DNA of 64,000 nucleotides from Mesorhizobium sp. CU3 (GCF_006442965.1 NZ_VFWX01000001.1:62001-126000), one strand, 5' to 3'; positions 32,754-42,408 are shown, numbered from the stretch's first letter. Notes: a model not told the origin generated them from the letters alone. A program made the numbers and translations.

Positions 32754-34457
32754 ATGCGCATTTCCATCCATCTGCTCGGCCGCTTCGCCGTCAGCGTCGA
32801 TGGCCGGTCGATCCCGGCCGCCGACTGGCGGCGTGACCGCGCGGCAGCGCTGGTCAAGCTGCTTGCGCTGAAACCCGGGCATCGCATCCACCGCGAGCAG
32901 GCGATGGAGACGTTCTGGCCCGACGCCGACCCCGAGGCAGCGGGCGCAAGCCTGCGCAAGGCCATCCATTTCGCTCGCCGGGCGCTCGGTTCCCACGACC
33001 TCATCGCGGTCAGCAATGATATCATCGAGCTTGCACCCAATGCCGAGCTCGATATCGATGCCGAAGGCTTCGAGGCCGCCGCCAAGACCGCGCTCCGGGG
33101 TAGCGAAAAGAGTGCTTTCGAGCGCGCCGCCGACCTCTACGGCGGCAGGCTTTTGCCGGACGATATCTTCGTCGAATGGCTGGACGCTCCCCGCGCGCAG
33201 CTGCAGCAACGCTACGGCGACCTCCTGCGTGCGGGCGGGCTCTGGCAGCGGCTGATCGCACTCGATGCGGCGGACGAGCAGGCGCAGTGCGCATTGATGC
33301 AGGCGGCGCTCGACGCCGGCAACCGCGTCGAGGCGATCCGCCAGTTCAACCAGCTGCGCGACAATCTCCATGCCGAGCTCGGGGTCGGGCCGAGCGCCGC
33401 GACGATCGCGCTCTACGAGAAGGCGCTGGCGCTTTCAGGCGCCGACACGGCGAGCGCCACCGAGCGCGTTCGCACCTCTCTGGCCTGGGGCCTCGTCCAC
33501 CTGCAGAGCGGCGAGTTCGACAAGGCGAGCGAAATCGCCAGGCAGACCCGCGACCTGGCGCTGGGAGCCGACCTGCCGCGCGAGGTGGGCGAGGCCAGCG
33601 CGCTGCTCGGCATCGCCTCGATGATGCGCTCGCAATGGCCGCAGCTGTTCCGCTCCGAATTCATCGAATGGGTCCGCGCCAAACCGGCCCTCGTACAGCA
33701 TGTGTTCGACGGCCATCTGTGCCTTTCGGAGTTCTGTCTTTGCAGCGCCAAGGGCCATGCCGAAGTTGCCGGCCTCGCCAGGGAGTTGCTCACCGTCGCC
33801 GAGGACGCCGGATCGGATGCCGGGCGCGGGCTCGCCTGCCTGCTGCTTGGCGAAGCGGGGCTGTTCTCGGGCGAGCTCGACGAAGCCGAACGCTTTCTCG
33901 GCGAAGCCGAAAAACTGCTTTTGGCGGCCGACGCCGTTGCAGGCCGCGTGCTTGCCATCGAGCGGCTCGCCGAGATCGCGCTCGAACGCGGGCAGAAATG
34001 GCGCGCCAGCCGGCTGATCAAGCGCGGCCTGGCCGATGCGGAACGCTCGTGGCTGTCGCCGCATCTCATCATGCGCATGCAGGCGCTGGCGGTGCGGGCC
34101 GCCGCGACACCGAAGATGGTGGCCGAGGAGATCCTTGCCGGCGACCGACTGCTGACCCCCGGCGCCTGCCAGCCCTGCTCGATGGCGCTGCGCACGGCGT
34201 CCGCGATCGCGCTGGCCGAGGCAGGCGAGCTCGAGCAGGTCGATCGCCGGCTGAACGACGCCGAGCGCATCGCCGGCATGTGGCATGGCGGTCCCTGGGC
34301 GGCGGCGCTTTGGGAGGCGCGCGGCGTTCAGCGGCGGGCGCAGAAAAACGAGATGCGCGCGCTCGCCGCCTTCGACGAGGCGGCCGGCCGCTACGAGGCG
34401 CTCGGCCGGCCGCGCGACCAAGCCCGTTGCCTGGCGCGAATGGGAAGCGTGGCCTGA
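32754..34457 (+). CDS. BTAD/SARP-type transcriptional regulator with tetratricopeptide-like domain
   Basis: Regulator of 567 residues. The N-terminal 90 residues are an OmpR-like winged helix (MRISIHLLGRFAVSVDG, then HREQAMETFWPDADPEAA), followed by the bacterial transcriptional activation domain to about residue 240 (LYGGRLLPDDIFVEWLDA, QRLIALDAADEQAQCALMQA) and a long helical repeat region of TPR type. No NTPase domain is seen. SARP proteins are best known from Streptomyces; similar ones occur in proteobacteria. It probably controls the divergent peroxiredoxin gene. Start at the ATG after the direct repeats; an in-frame start at 32658 would swallow the promoter. Confidence 0.83.
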   Translation: MRISIHLLGRFAVSVDGRSIPAADWRRDRAAALVKLLALKPGHRIHREQAMETFWPDADPEAAGASLRKAIHFARRALGSHDLIAVSNDIIELAPNAELDIDAEGFEAAAKTALRGSEKSAFERAADLYGGRLLPDDIFVEWLDAPRAQLQQRYGDLLRAGGLWQRLIALDAADEQAQCALMQAALDAGNRVEAIRQFNQLRDNLHAELGVGPSAATIALYEKALALSGADTASATERVRTSLAWGLVHLQSGEFDKASEIARQTRDLALGADLPREVGEASALLGIASMMRSQWPQLFRSEFIEWVRAKPALVQHVFDGHLCLSEFCLCSAKGHAEVAGLARELLTVAEDAGSDAGRGLACLLLGEAGLFSGELDEAERFLGEAEKLLLAADAVAGRVLAIERLAEIALERGQKWRASRLIKRGLADAERSWLSPHLIMRMQALAVRAAATPKMVAEEILAGDRLLTPGACQPCSMALRTASAIALAEAGELEQVDRRLNDAERIAGMWHGGPWAAALWEARGVQRRAQKNEMRALAAFDEAAGRYEALGRPRDQARCLARMGSVA

Positions 34458-34618
34458 CGAGCCCGAAGACCAAGCGCCGCCTACCGGCACGGCGACATCG
34501 CCCAAGTGTTCTGTTGCCGGCAAACGCCTTGCGCCGAACGCCGATTGGCAGGATGGTAAGCGAAGGCACACCGGGGGCAGACCGGCACGCCGGAATTGCT
34601 GGCCGGTTGGGAAATCGA

Positions 34619-35104
34619 ATGTCGCGAGCTTGCTTCGCCTTTCTGGGCTTGCTGGCCCTGATGAAGCCGGTGGAGGCTGGCGAGCGGTCGTCTCACCTGT
34701 TCGATCGCGCCGATCTGGCGACGGCCTATTCGCAAGGGTCGGATCTGTTGACGTCCTATACGACCGGCATGGCGCGCTACCGCCTGGAACTCGTTGGCCG
34801 CGGCGACATGTCCGACCTTGCGATGCCGCTCGAACCACGGCTGCTGCGGACCGAATTCCGCGCGCGGACATGGCGCGCGGCGGACGGCAGCCTGCTGCAG
34901 GGCTTCGTCGGCAAGGGTGGCTTTCGGCTAACCGTCGGCAATTGCGTCGCCCGTATCTGTGCGGCCGCCGAATGCAGCGACGACGGCTGGCCGGTCTATG
35001 CCTGCAGCGACGGGCGCAAGCGAAAGATGTCGGTCAAGGATTTCATCACAGCAAGCTTCGACAGTATCCCCTACCGGCGGCTAAGCGCGCCGCCGGAACC
35101 ATGA
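34619..35104 (+). CDS. Secreted hypothetical protein with four conserved-looking cysteines
   Basis: A 161-residue protein with a clear signal peptide (SRACFAFLGLLALMKPVEAG) and a mature part with four cysteines (NCVARICAAAECSDDGWPVYAC) that could form two disulfides. I recognise no family. The frame stays open far upstream inside the regulator gene, but only this part has signal-peptide and protein character. It ends 108 bases before the pseudouridine synthase gene. The start is chosen from the signal peptide. Confidence 0.6.
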   Translation: MSRACFAFLGLLALMKPVEAGERSSHLFDRADLATAYSQGSDLLTSYTTGMARYRLELVGRGDMSDLAMPLEPRLLRTEFRARTWRAADGSLLQGFVGKGGFRLTVGNCVARICAAAECSDDGWPVYACSDGRKRKMSVKDFITASFDSIPYRRLSAPPEP

Positions 35105-35212
35105 ACCGGCAGTGATCTGGCCGCGCCGTTCGCTCCTCGCCGGGGCGATAAGATGGTGGCCGTATCCCGACGAGGTTGCGCAGGCGCCGCCCTGCGTGGC
35201 ATCTGTCGGCCG

Positions 35213-35965
35213 ATGATGCGACGATCGCCCGACACCAAGCCACGGGCTTCCGCTGCCAAGGCCAGCCTTGACCGGGCCTTGTCGAAGCTCGGCTTCTGCT
35301 CGCGCAGGCAGGCGGAACTGTTGATCGCAGAGGGGCGCGTGCGGGTGGGCGGCAAGGTGGCGCGCAACCCGTCGCTATGGGTCGATCTCGAGCGCGACAA
35401 CATCAGCGTCGACGGCGAGCGCATCGCTGCCGAGCGCAAGGCCTATCTGATGCTGAACAAGCCGCGCGGGCTGGTCACCACCCGTGACGATCCGCAGGGG
35501 CGCGGCACGGTCTATGCCTGCCTGGACGGGCTCGACCTGCCTTTCGTGTCGCCGGTCGGGCGCCTCGACAAGGCGAGCGAAGGCCTGCTGTTGATGACCA
35601 ACGACACAGGCTGGGCGAGCCGGCTGCTCGATCCGGCCTCGCATGTCGCCAAGACCTATCATGTGCAGATCGCAAATGCGCCCGACGAGGCGATGCTCGA
35701 ACGGTTTCGCAAAGGCGCGGAGGTGGACGGCGAATTGCTGACGGCAAGCTCGATCGCGCTGCTGCGCAGCGGCGGCCGCACCGCCTGGCTGGAGGTCGTA
35801 CTCGACGAAGGCCGCAACCGGCAGATCCGCCGGCTGCTCGGCGCTTTCGACATCGAGGTGCTCAGGCTGGTGCGGGTGGCGATCGGGCGGCTGCAACTCG
35901 GCGAGCTTGCCAAGGGTCAGGCGCGGCATCTGACGGAGGAAGAACTGGCGATGCTTGTTGCTTGA
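35213..35965 (+). CDS. RsuA/RluB-family pseudouridine synthase
   Basis: Converts a uridine of ribosomal RNA to pseudouridine. The 250-residue protein has an N-terminal S4 RNA-binding domain (LDRALSKLGFCSRRQAELLI), then the synthase core with the catalytic aspartate in VGRLDKASEGLLLMTND and the C-terminal LDEGRNRQIRRLLGAF. Which uridine is modified (RsuA, RluB, RluE or RluF type) cannot be told. No good ribosome site; ATG 35213 or 35216 are both possible. The start comes after the end of the secreted hypothetical gene. Confidence 0.88.
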   Translation: MMRRSPDTKPRASAAKASLDRALSKLGFCSRRQAELLIAEGRVRVGGKVARNPSLWVDLERDNISVDGERIAAERKAYLMLNKPRGLVTTRDDPQGRGTVYACLDGLDLPFVSPVGRLDKASEGLLLMTNDTGWASRLLDPASHVAKTYHVQIANAPDEAMLERFRKGAEVDGELLTASSIALLRSGGRTAWLEVVLDEGRNRQIRRLLGAFDIEVLRLVRVAIGRLQLGELAKGQARHLTEEELAMLVA

Positions 35966-35982
35966 TGGCCGCGTCCGAACTT

Positions 35983-36171
35983 CGTCATCCACGGGCGGAG
36001 CGGGAGCGAAGCGGACGCACAGACCCGAGGATCCATGCGTGACCTCGCGCAAGGGGTAAAGACGGTGCAAGACAGAAGTCGTTCTGGACCGCCGCAACGC
36101 TCGTAGGTAACGGAATGGATCCTCGGGTCTGCGCCGCGTCGCTTCGCTCCTTGCTACGCCCGTGGATGACG
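35983..36171. repeat. 189-bp fold-back element
   Basis: The two ends are inverted copies of about 55 bases: CGTCATCCACGGGCG with a following GGACGCACAGACCCGAGGAT at the left, and ATGGATCCTCGGGTCT up to ACGCCCGTGGATGACG at the right. A 78-base middle separates them. It holds no gene and lies between the pseudouridine synthase and the convergent phosphatase genes. The shape is that of a non-autonomous mobile repeat. I recall similar sequences in Mesorhizobium, which needs a genome search. Confidence 0.75.
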
Positions 36172-36223
36172 ACTTCATCAGCGTTTCGACCATTCGCCAC
36201 GACCGAGCTGCTATGAAGCCGGA

Positions 36224-36805
36224 CTATTTCTGATTCCACCGCCGGATGACCGGCTCGGTCAGATCGTGCTCGTAACCGAGGATGCTGAGGCTTGCCGTGT
36301 CGAGCACGAAATGCTCGCCGCCTTCGGGCGGAAGCCCAACCCAGCGCGCCGCGAAGACGCGCAGGAAATGCGCGCTGGAGAAGATCAGCACGTTGCCGGC
36401 GATTGCCCGCAGCCCGGCAATGATCGCATCGGCCCTTTCGCCGACATCGGCGGCCGTCTCGCCGCCGGGGCAGCCGTCGCGGAACACATTCCAGCCGGGT
36501 CTCTTGGCGATGATCTCTTTGGTGGTCACGCCTTCATAGGCGCCATAGTCCCATTCCTGCAGGTCCGGCATTTTTATCGCATGTTCGCCGAAGCCGGCGA
36601 GGCGGCAGGTGTCGAAGGCGCGCTGCGACGGGCTCGACCAGACGGCCTGGAAACTCAAGCCCTTGAGGCGTTCGGCAACGCCGCGAGCGGCCTCTTCGCC
36701 CTTCGCGGTCAGCGGAATGTCGGTGCGGCCGGTATGCCTGCCCGAGGCGCTCCACTCGGTCTCGCCATGGCGGACGAGATAGATCTCGGGATACGCACTG
36801 CTCAT
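36224..36805 (-). CDS. Histidine phosphatase (phosphoglycerate mutase-like), second histidine changed
   Basis: Phosphatase-fold protein of 193 residues. The first motif LVRHGETEWSASGRHTG carries the phospho-histidine and EWDYGAYEG the acid. The final motif, normally FSHGHFLRV, reads FSSAHFLRV: the usual second catalytic histidine is Ser and the glycine after it Ala, while the later histidine remains. Activity may be lower or the kept histidine may substitute. Substrate unknown. It lies downstream of dctA on the same strand, past a terminator, so is probably expressed separately. Start at MSSAYPEIYL. Confidence 0.88.
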   Translation of the reverse strand: MSSAYPEIYLVRHGETEWSASGRHTGRTDIPLTAKGEEAARGVAERLKGLSFQAVWSSPSQRAFDTCRLAGFGEHAIKMPDLQEWDYGAYEGVTTKEIIAKRPGWNVFRDGCPGGETAADVGERADAIIAGLRAIAGNVLIFSSAHFLRVFAARWVGLPPEGGEHFVLDTASLSILGYEHDLTEPVIRRWNQK

Positions 36806-36866
36806 GGACCGGCCTCTCGGTTTGATTATGCCGGGAACCCGGCGCGCGCAGCCTATGCGGCGTCCA

Positions 36867-36901
36867 CGAAAAAGAACAGGCCGCGGCTGAGCCGCGACCT
36901 G
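36867..36901 (-). terminator. Rho-independent terminator of dctA
   Basis: Read on the minus strand, CAGGTCGCGG-CTCAG-CCGCGGCCTG forms a 10-bp stem with one G-T pair, followed by TTCTTTTTCG. It lies 62 bases beyond the dctA stop. Confidence 0.75.
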
Positions 36902-36963
36902 CACAGTTTTGGGAGGATGCCTTTTTTTGTCCAGGCAATTCCCGGATGCCTGAACGGCGTTGA

Positions 36964-38301
36964 TCACTCCGCGGGCTGGAGACCACCCGACAGCGCGAGG
37001 TCGGCCTCTTCCGGCAGCTGGCCGGCCATTGCAGCGGCGAACTGCTTCTGGTCGAGTTCGCCTTCCCAGCGCGCCACCACGATGGTCGCCACCGCATTGC
37101 CAACAAAGTTGGTCAGCGCACGGCATTCCGACATGAAGCGGTCGACGCCGAGGATAAGCGCCATGCCTGCGACCGGCACCGACGGCACGACCGAGAGCGT
37201 GGCGGCCAGCGTGATGAAGCCGGCCCCGGTGATGCCGGCGGCGCCCTTGGAGCTCAGCATGGCGACGAGCAGGAGCAGGATCTGGTCGCCGAAGGTGAGC
37301 GGCGTGTCGGTTGCCTGGGCGATGAACAAAGCCGCCAGCGTCATGTAGATGTTGGTGCCGTCGAGGTTGAAGGAATAGCCGGTCGGGATGACCAGGCCGA
37401 CCACCGAGCGGTTGCAGCCGGCGCGCTCCATCTTGGCCATCAGGCCGGGAAGTGCGGCCTCGGATGACGAGGTGCCGAGCACCAGCAGCAGCTCTTCCTT
37501 GATGTAGCGGATCAGCGCCAGGATCGAGAAGCCGTTGTACCATGCGACCGTGCCCAGCACGACCAGCACGAAGAGCAGCGACGTCAAATAGAAGGTACCG
37601 ATCAGGAAGGCGAGGTTGGCGATCGCCCCGATGCCGTATTTGCCGACGGTGAAGGCCATGGCGCCGAACGCGCCGATGGGGGCGGCCTTCATCAAGATGG
37701 CGACGAGGCGGAAAATCGGCGAGGTCAGCGCCTGCAGAAAGTCTACTACCGGGCGGCCGCGCTCGCCGACTAGCGCCAGCGCCACGCCGAACAGCACCGA
37801 GAAGAACAGCACCTGCAGGATGTCGCCCTGGGCGAACGCTCCGATGATGGTGTCGGGGATGATGTTCATCAGGAAGCCGACGATGGTCGAGTCATGCGCC
37901 TTCTCGGTGAAGGTCGCTACTTTCGAGGCGTCGAGCGTCGCCGGATTGATGTGCATGCCGGCGCCCGGCTGGACGACGTTGGAGACGATAAGGCCGACGA
38001 CCAGCGCCAGCGTCGAGAAAACGAGGAAATAGATCATCGCCTTGCCGGCGACGCGGCCGACCTTTTGCAGGTCGGAAACGCCGGCGATGCCGGTCGCCAC
38101 CGTCAAGAAGATCACCGGTGCGATGACCATCTTGACCAGCTTGATGAAGGCGTCGCCCAGCGGCTTCAGCGAGGCGCCCAATTCGGGATAGAAATGACCG
38201 AGCAGGATGCCCGCGGCGATCGCGGCCAGGACCTGCACATAGAGATGCCGGTAAAAGGGAACCTTGCCGCGCGGTTCCGCGGCAGCGATTGCTGTCTGCA
38301 T
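36964..38301 (-). CDS. dctA: C4-dicarboxylate transport protein DctA
   Basis: Inner-membrane symporter of 445 residues importing succinate, fumarate and malate with cations; essential for feeding symbiotic nitrogen fixation in rhizobia. Family marks are [21 protein letters not shown] (serine-rich re-entrant loop), [20 protein letters not shown] and [16 protein letters not shown]. It is divergent from dctBD. Its control region carries a consensus sigma-54 promoter at 38389-38404 and a dyad at 38511-38530, the pattern of DctD-controlled activation. Start ATG follows AGGATAT. Confidence 0.96.
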   Translation of the reverse strand: MQTAIAAAEPRGKVPFYRHLYVQVLAAIAAGILLGHFYPELGASLKPLGDAFIKLVKMVIAPVIFLTVATGIAGVSDLQKVGRVAGKAMIYFLVFSTLALVVGLIVSNVVQPGAGMHINPATLDASKVATFTEKAHDSTIVGFLMNIIPDTIIGAFAQGDILQVLFFSVLFGVALALVGERGRPVVDFLQALTSPIFRLVAILMKAAPIGAFGAMAFTVGKYGIGAIANLAFLIGTFYLTSLLFVLVVLGTVAWYNGFSILALIRYIKEELLLVLGTSSSEAALPGLMAKMERAGCNRSVVGLVIPTGYSFNLDGTNIYMTLAALFIAQATDTPLTFGDQILLLLVAMLSSKGAAGITGAGFITLAATLSVVPSVPVAGMALILGVDRFMSECRALTNFVGNAVATIVVARWEGELDQKQFAAAMAGQLPEEADLALSGGLQPAE

Positions 38302-38388
38302 GATATCCTCCGTTCAGCCCCGATCGAGAAAGCTCGACCTCCCTGGGGCATTTGACCTCCACAGCCTCGCGACTGCTGCAAATGCATT

Positions 38389-38404
38389 TGCAACGCCCGT
38401 GCCA
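38389..38404 (-). promoter_or_regulatory. Sigma-54 promoter of dctA
   Basis: On the minus strand TGGCACGGGCGTTGCA matches the sigma-54 consensus TGGCAC-N5-TTGCA at every conserved position, with GG and GC at -24 and -12. It lies 88 bases upstream of the dctA start, so the transcript begins about 75 bases before the ATG. Confidence 0.9.
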
Positions 38405-38510
38405 GATTGCGCCCGGCGACTCGTTCCATTGATTTTGCTGGATTTTTTGCGCTCGCGACGTTCAACTTGAAGACCACCGGTGCGGCTATCCGCATGGGCC
38501 GAATTGTGCT

Positions 38511-38530
38511 TTGTGCGAAAACATGCACAA
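38511..38530. promoter_or_regulatory. Candidate DctD upstream activator site
   Basis: TTGTGC-N8-GCACAA is a perfect 6-bp dyad 107 bases upstream of the sigma-54 promoter, a normal distance for an NtrC-type activator. A further TTGTGC lies at 38504. The dyad overlaps the first codon of dctB if translation starts at 38523. Confidence 0.6.
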
Positions 38531-40403
38531 ATGCCGCATGCTGCAACGCCCTGCCGCTGCCCTTGCTTCGACGCCCGACCTGCTTGCCGGGCGAGCGCGG
38601 CGCGCCTGGCTTTTGTTCACGGCCGTGGCGCTGCTCATCGTGCTTGCGGCGCTCTACGGGGCCGGCCTTTACGGACGCTCGACCGAGGTCGAGGCTTTGG
38701 CCGCGCAAGGCCGCACGGACGCCAATCTCAAGGTCGCGCTGCTGCGCGCGGTGCTGGAAAATCCGCGCGCGCTGCCGCTGCTGTTGTCGGAGGACCAGCA
38801 AGTCAACGACGCGCTGTCGCAGCGGAATTCCGCCGCGATCGATGTCTTAAACCGCAAACTGGAAGGACTGGTCTCCGGCACCAAGGCCTCGGTGCTCTAT
38901 GTCACCGGCACAGACGGCCTGGCGATCGCCTCCAGCAACTGGCGCGAGCCGGTGAGCTTCGTCGGCAGCGACTACAGTTTTCGCGCTTATTTCTCGACTG
39001 CCATGACGTCCGGCACCGCCGAATATTTCGCGCTCGGCAATGTCTCCAAGCGTCCCGGCCTTTATATCTCGCGCCGCGTCGACGGCGCTTCTGGGCCGCT
39101 CGGTGTCGTCGTGGTCAAGATGGAGTTCGACCAGCTCGAGGCCGACTGGCATGAGGCGAACCGCCCGGCCTATGTCAGCGACGCGCATGGCGTGGTGCTG
39201 ATCACCAGCGTGCCGTCCTGGCGCTTCCTGACGACGGAACCGCTCAGTCGGCCGGTGCTGGCCGAGATCCGCGCCAGCCAGCAATTCGGCGATGCGCCGC
39301 TGGTGCCTTTGCCAATCAGCAGGCCACAGGCGCTGTCCGCCGATGTCGCGCTTGTCCATGCCGTTACGCCCGGCGGCAGCGACGCCGAGTATCTTCGGCT
39401 GTCGACGGCCGTGCCGTCGACGCCGTGGCGGCTCGACTATCTCGTTCCGGCCGAAACGCCGATCGCAGCGGCGCAGCGCGAGATGCGGCTGCTGGTTCTC
39501 GGTGTTCTCGTGCCTCTCATCGCTCTCGCCGCCTATCTCATGTGGCGCAGGCATTCCGGCCAGATGCGGATCGCGGCGGAACAGGCGGCGCGGGCCGAGC
39601 TCGAACGCCGCGTCGCCGAGCGCACCCAGGATCTCAGCCTGGCGCGCGACCGGCTGCAGGCCGAGATCGTCGACCACCGCAGCACGGAAGCAAAACTGCA
39701 GGTGATGCAGCAGGAACTGGTGCAGGCCAACCGGCTGGCGACGCTCGGTCAGGTCGCGGCGGGCGTCGCGCATGAGATCAACCAGCCGGTGGCAACGATC
39801 CGCGCCTATGCCGACAATGCTCGCGTCTTCCTGGAGCGCAAGCAAAGCGCGCCCGCCGAGGAGAATCTCGGCGCCATCGCGGCGCTGACCGAGCGCATCG
39901 GCTCGATCACCGAGGAGCTGAAGGCTTTCGCCCGCAAGGGCCGCACCGCGGCCGAGCCGGTCGAATTGCGCGGCGTCATCGAAGGCGCCGTGGTGCTGCT
40001 CAGGAGCCGTTTCGCCGGCCGGCTGGACGCGCTGGCGATCACGCTGCCGCCGCCAAGCGTCAAGGTAATGGGCAATCGTCTGCGGCTGGAGCAGGTGCTG
40101 ATCAACCTTTTCCAGAACGCGCTGGAGGCGCTCGAAGGCCGCCACGACGCCAGGGTTGAGGTGTCGGCGGCGGAGACCGGCGATGATGTGGCGCTGACCG
40201 TTTCCGACAACGGCCCGGGCATCCCGCAGGCGATCCTGAAATCGCTGTTCACGCCCTTCAACACCTCCAAGGAAAAGGGGCTCGGACTCGGCCTTGTCAT
40301 CTCCAAGGACATCGTCGCCGACTATGGCGGACGCATCGAGGTGGCGAGCAGCGGCCAGGGCACGCGTTTCACCATCCATCTTTCGAAAGCCGGCACGACA
40401 TGA
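38523..40403 (+). CDS. dctB: C4-dicarboxylate sensor kinase DctB
   Basis: Membrane sensor that phosphorylates DctD when it binds C4-dicarboxylates. 626 residues: helix near 29-48, periplasmic double-PAS (Cache-like) domain to about 318, second helix 322-341 ([19 protein letters not shown]), coiled coil, then the kinase with His417 in [14 protein letters not shown]-box [17 protein letters not shown] and GLGLGL. Start at 38523 overlaps the candidate DctD site; ATG 38538 (MLQRPAA) would clear it and is equally possible. The stop overlaps dctD in ATGA. Confidence 0.94.
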   Translation: MHKCRMLQRPAAALASTPDLLAGRARRAWLLFTAVALLIVLAALYGAGLYGRSTEVEALAAQGRTDANLKVALLRAVLENPRALPLLLSEDQQVNDALSQRNSAAIDVLNRKLEGLVSGTKASVLYVTGTDGLAIASSNWREPVSFVGSDYSFRAYFSTAMTSGTAEYFALGNVSKRPGLYISRRVDGASGPLGVVVVKMEFDQLEADWHEANRPAYVSDAHGVVLITSVPSWRFLTTEPLSRPVLAEIRASQQFGDAPLVPLPISRPQALSADVALVHAVTPGGSDAEYLRLSTAVPSTPWRLDYLVPAETPIAAAQREMRLLVLGVLVPLIALAAYLMWRRHSGQMRIAAEQAARAELERRVAERTQDLSLARDRLQAEIVDHRSTEAKLQVMQQELVQANRLATLGQVAAGVAHEINQPVATIRAYADNARVFLERKQSAPAEENLGAIAALTERIGSITEELKAFARKGRTAAEPVELRGVIEGAVVLLRSRFAGRLDALAITLPPPSVKVMGNRLRLEQVLINLFQNALEALEGRHDARVEVSAAETGDDVALTVSDNGPGIPQAILKSLFTPFNTSKEKGLGLGLVISKDIVADYGGRIEVASSGQGTRFTIHLSKAGTT

Positions 40404-41749
40404 CCAACGGCAATCCGATCATCCTGATCGATGACGACGCCGACCTGCTCAAGGCGACAAAACAGACGCTGGAACTCGCCGGCTTCGCGGTGTCGGCCTA
40501 TTCCTCGCCAAGCGCGGCACTTGCCGGCCTCGATGCCAGCTTTGCCGGCGTCGTGGTGTCGGACATCCGCATGCCCGAAATGGACGGACTGGAACTCTTC
40601 GACCGCGTCGTCGACCTCGACCCGGATATTCCAGTCATCCTCGTCACCGGCCATGGCGACATCGCCATGGCCGTCAAGGCGATCAAGGACGGCGCCTACG
40701 ACTTCATCACCAAACCCTTCGCCGCTGACCGGCTGGCGCAAAGCGTGTGGCGCGCGGCAGAAAAGCGCCGGCTGGTGATGGAGAACCGGGCGCTGCGCGA
40801 AGCCGCCGAACAGGCCCAGGAGGGGCTGCCGCTGATCGGCCAGACGCCGGCGATGGAGCGGCTGCGCCGCACGCTGAGACAAATCGCCGACACCGATGTC
40901 GACGTGCTGGTGACCGGCGAGACCGGTTCGGGCAAGGAGGTGGTGGCAAGCCTGCTGCATCGCTGGAGCCGGCGCGCCAAGGGCAATTTCGTCGCGTTGA
41001 ACTGCGGCACATTGCCCGACACGGTCATCGAAAGCGAATTGTTCGGCCATGAGGCCGGAGCCTTCACCGGTGCGCAGAAGAAGCGCGTCGGCCGCATCGA
41101 GCATTCGAGCGGAGGTACGCTGTTCCTCGACGAGATCGAAAGCATGCCGGCCGCGACGCAGGTGCAGATGCTGCGGGTGCTCGAAATGCGCGAAGTGACT
41201 CCGCTCGGCACGAATGAGGTGCGCCCGGTCGACCTGCGCGTCGTCGCGGCCGCCAAGGTCGATCTCGGCGATCCGGCGCAACGCGGCGATTTCCGCGAGG
41301 ACCTCTATTACCGGCTCAACGTGGTGACGCTGTCTATCCCGCCGCTGCGCGAAAGGCGGGACGACGTGCCCTTGCTGTTCGGCTATTTCGCCCAGCGCGC
41401 CGCCGCCCGTTTCCGGCGCCCGGTGCCGGTGTCGTCTGCCTCGACCCAGAGACACCTGCGGGAGCATGACTGGCCGGGCAATGTGCGCGAACTGGCGCAT
41501 TTCGCCGAGCGTTTCGTACTTGGGCTGGAGGACGTTGCCGAAGCGCGTTCTCCCGGGACGGCGGAACGCGACACCACGATGCCTCTGCCGGAAAGGCTCG
41601 ATCGTTACGAAGCCGAGATCATCCGCGAGACACTTGGTCGCAACGACGGGGACGTACGGCGCACCATCGAGGCGCTCGGCATTCCGCGCAAGACCTTTTA
41701 CGACAAGCTGCAGCGGCACGGCATCGTGCGCAGCGATTTTTCCAGATAG
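40400..41749 (+). CDS. dctD: C4-dicarboxylate response regulator DctD
   Basis: Sigma-54 activator of 449 residues. Receiver domain with Asp55 in [15 protein letters not shown]+ domain with Walker A GETGSGKE (173-180), the sigma-54 contact loop GAFTGA (220-225) and [11 protein letters not shown]-terminal Fis-like helix-turn-helix ([17 protein letters not shown]). It activates dctA from the sigma-54 promoter 2 kb away on the other strand. Translationally coupled to dctB. Confidence 0.96.
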   Translation: MTNGNPIILIDDDADLLKATKQTLELAGFAVSAYSSPSAALAGLDASFAGVVVSDIRMPEMDGLELFDRVVDLDPDIPVILVTGHGDIAMAVKAIKDGAYDFITKPFAADRLAQSVWRAAEKRRLVMENRALREAAEQAQEGLPLIGQTPAMERLRRTLRQIADTDVDVLVTGETGSGKEVVASLLHRWSRRAKGNFVALNCGTLPDTVIESELFGHEAGAFTGAQKKRVGRIEHSSGGTLFLDEIESMPAATQVQMLRVLEMREVTPLGTNEVRPVDLRVVAAAKVDLGDPAQRGDFREDLYYRLNVVTLSIPPLRERRDDVPLLFGYFAQRAAARFRRPVPVSSASTQRHLREHDWPGNVRELAHFAERFVLGLEDVAEARSPGTAERDTTMPLPERLDRYEAEIIRETLGRNDGDVRRTIEALGIPRKTFYDKLQRHGIVRSDFSR

Positions 41750-41807
41750 ATCAAATAGATCATGAAGGCGTTTCGTCGAAAAGCCAGCATGATCTGACTC
41801 TTTGTTG

Positions 41808-41856
41808 GAGCATGATCTTCTCCGAAAACCGGTTCCCACTTTTCGGGATCATGCTC
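41808..41856. repeat. 49-bp palindromic intergenic element
   Basis: GAGCATGATC and GATCATGCTC enclose a middle with CCGAAAA and TTTTCGG, so nearly the whole element can fold into one hairpin. It lies after dctD, in the 259-base gap before a small membrane gene. I recall this sequence type as very frequent in Mesorhizobium and relatives (RIME-like); the count in the genome would confirm it. The rest of the gap shows no gene; a second AGCATGATC is at 41786. Confidence 0.75.
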
Positions 41857-42008
41857 TGGCTGGAACCGCGACGCTGCTTTGCCGTTAAACCTTCCCGGGA
41901 AACCGTGGCGCGTCGGCATCAGGCACGCTACGAACGCGGCGCTGCGACGGGTTTGCCGGGTTGCACTTGGCAGGCGTTGATGATTTGTTGCCGCTCAGCG
42001 GAGAATGA

Positions 42009-42356
42009 ATGATGCGCGAATCCCTCGGTCAAGACGAATACGGCTCGACCAACCCTTTCGACCCGGACGACCTGCCCAATCTCAACGCGATGGGGCCGGC
42101 GATGGGCGGCGGCAATGATTTCGAGAAGTATGCGGTCGCCGTCATCATCGTGTTCGGCGCTCTGATCATCGGCGGTCTGATGGCCGCCTCGATGTCATTC
42201 GGCCACCGCAACGGCTTCCTCTTCGCGCTCGGCGGCGCCACCGCCGCCTGGATTTCCGGCAACGCTCTGCTGCTCGACAGGCCGCGCATCTACGCGCTGT
42301 TCGTCGGCATCGCCGCGATCCTGCTGATCGCCTCGACGATCACGCTGGTTGTTTGA
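42009..42356 (+). CDS. Small membrane protein of unknown function
   Basis: A 115-residue protein with an acidic Asn/Pro/Asp-rich start (DEYGSTNPFDPDDLPNLNAM) and three predicted helices (YAVAVIIVFGALIIGGLMAA, FLFALGGATAAWISGNALLL, YALFVGIAAILLIASTITLV). No known family recognised. Two ATG codons in a row, at 42009 and 42012, are possible starts with no strong ribosome site. It stands alone between dctD and the convergent glycosyltransferase-like gene. Confidence 0.65.
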   Translation: MMRESLGQDEYGSTNPFDPDDLPNLNAMGPAMGGGNDFEKYAVAVIIVFGALIIGGLMAASMSFGHRNGFLFALGGATAAWISGNALLLDRPRIYALFVGIAAILLIASTITLVV

Positions 42357-42408
42357 TCAACCTTCCAGTTGGTTTTGCGACAAAGCAGTTCATGATCTGA
42401 CGGAGCGC

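Noticed and set aside
33176..34618. Upstream part of the frame that ends in the secreted hypothetical protein
   Set aside because: It overlaps the BTAD regulator out of frame; only the section from 34619 has a signal peptide and protein-like composition.
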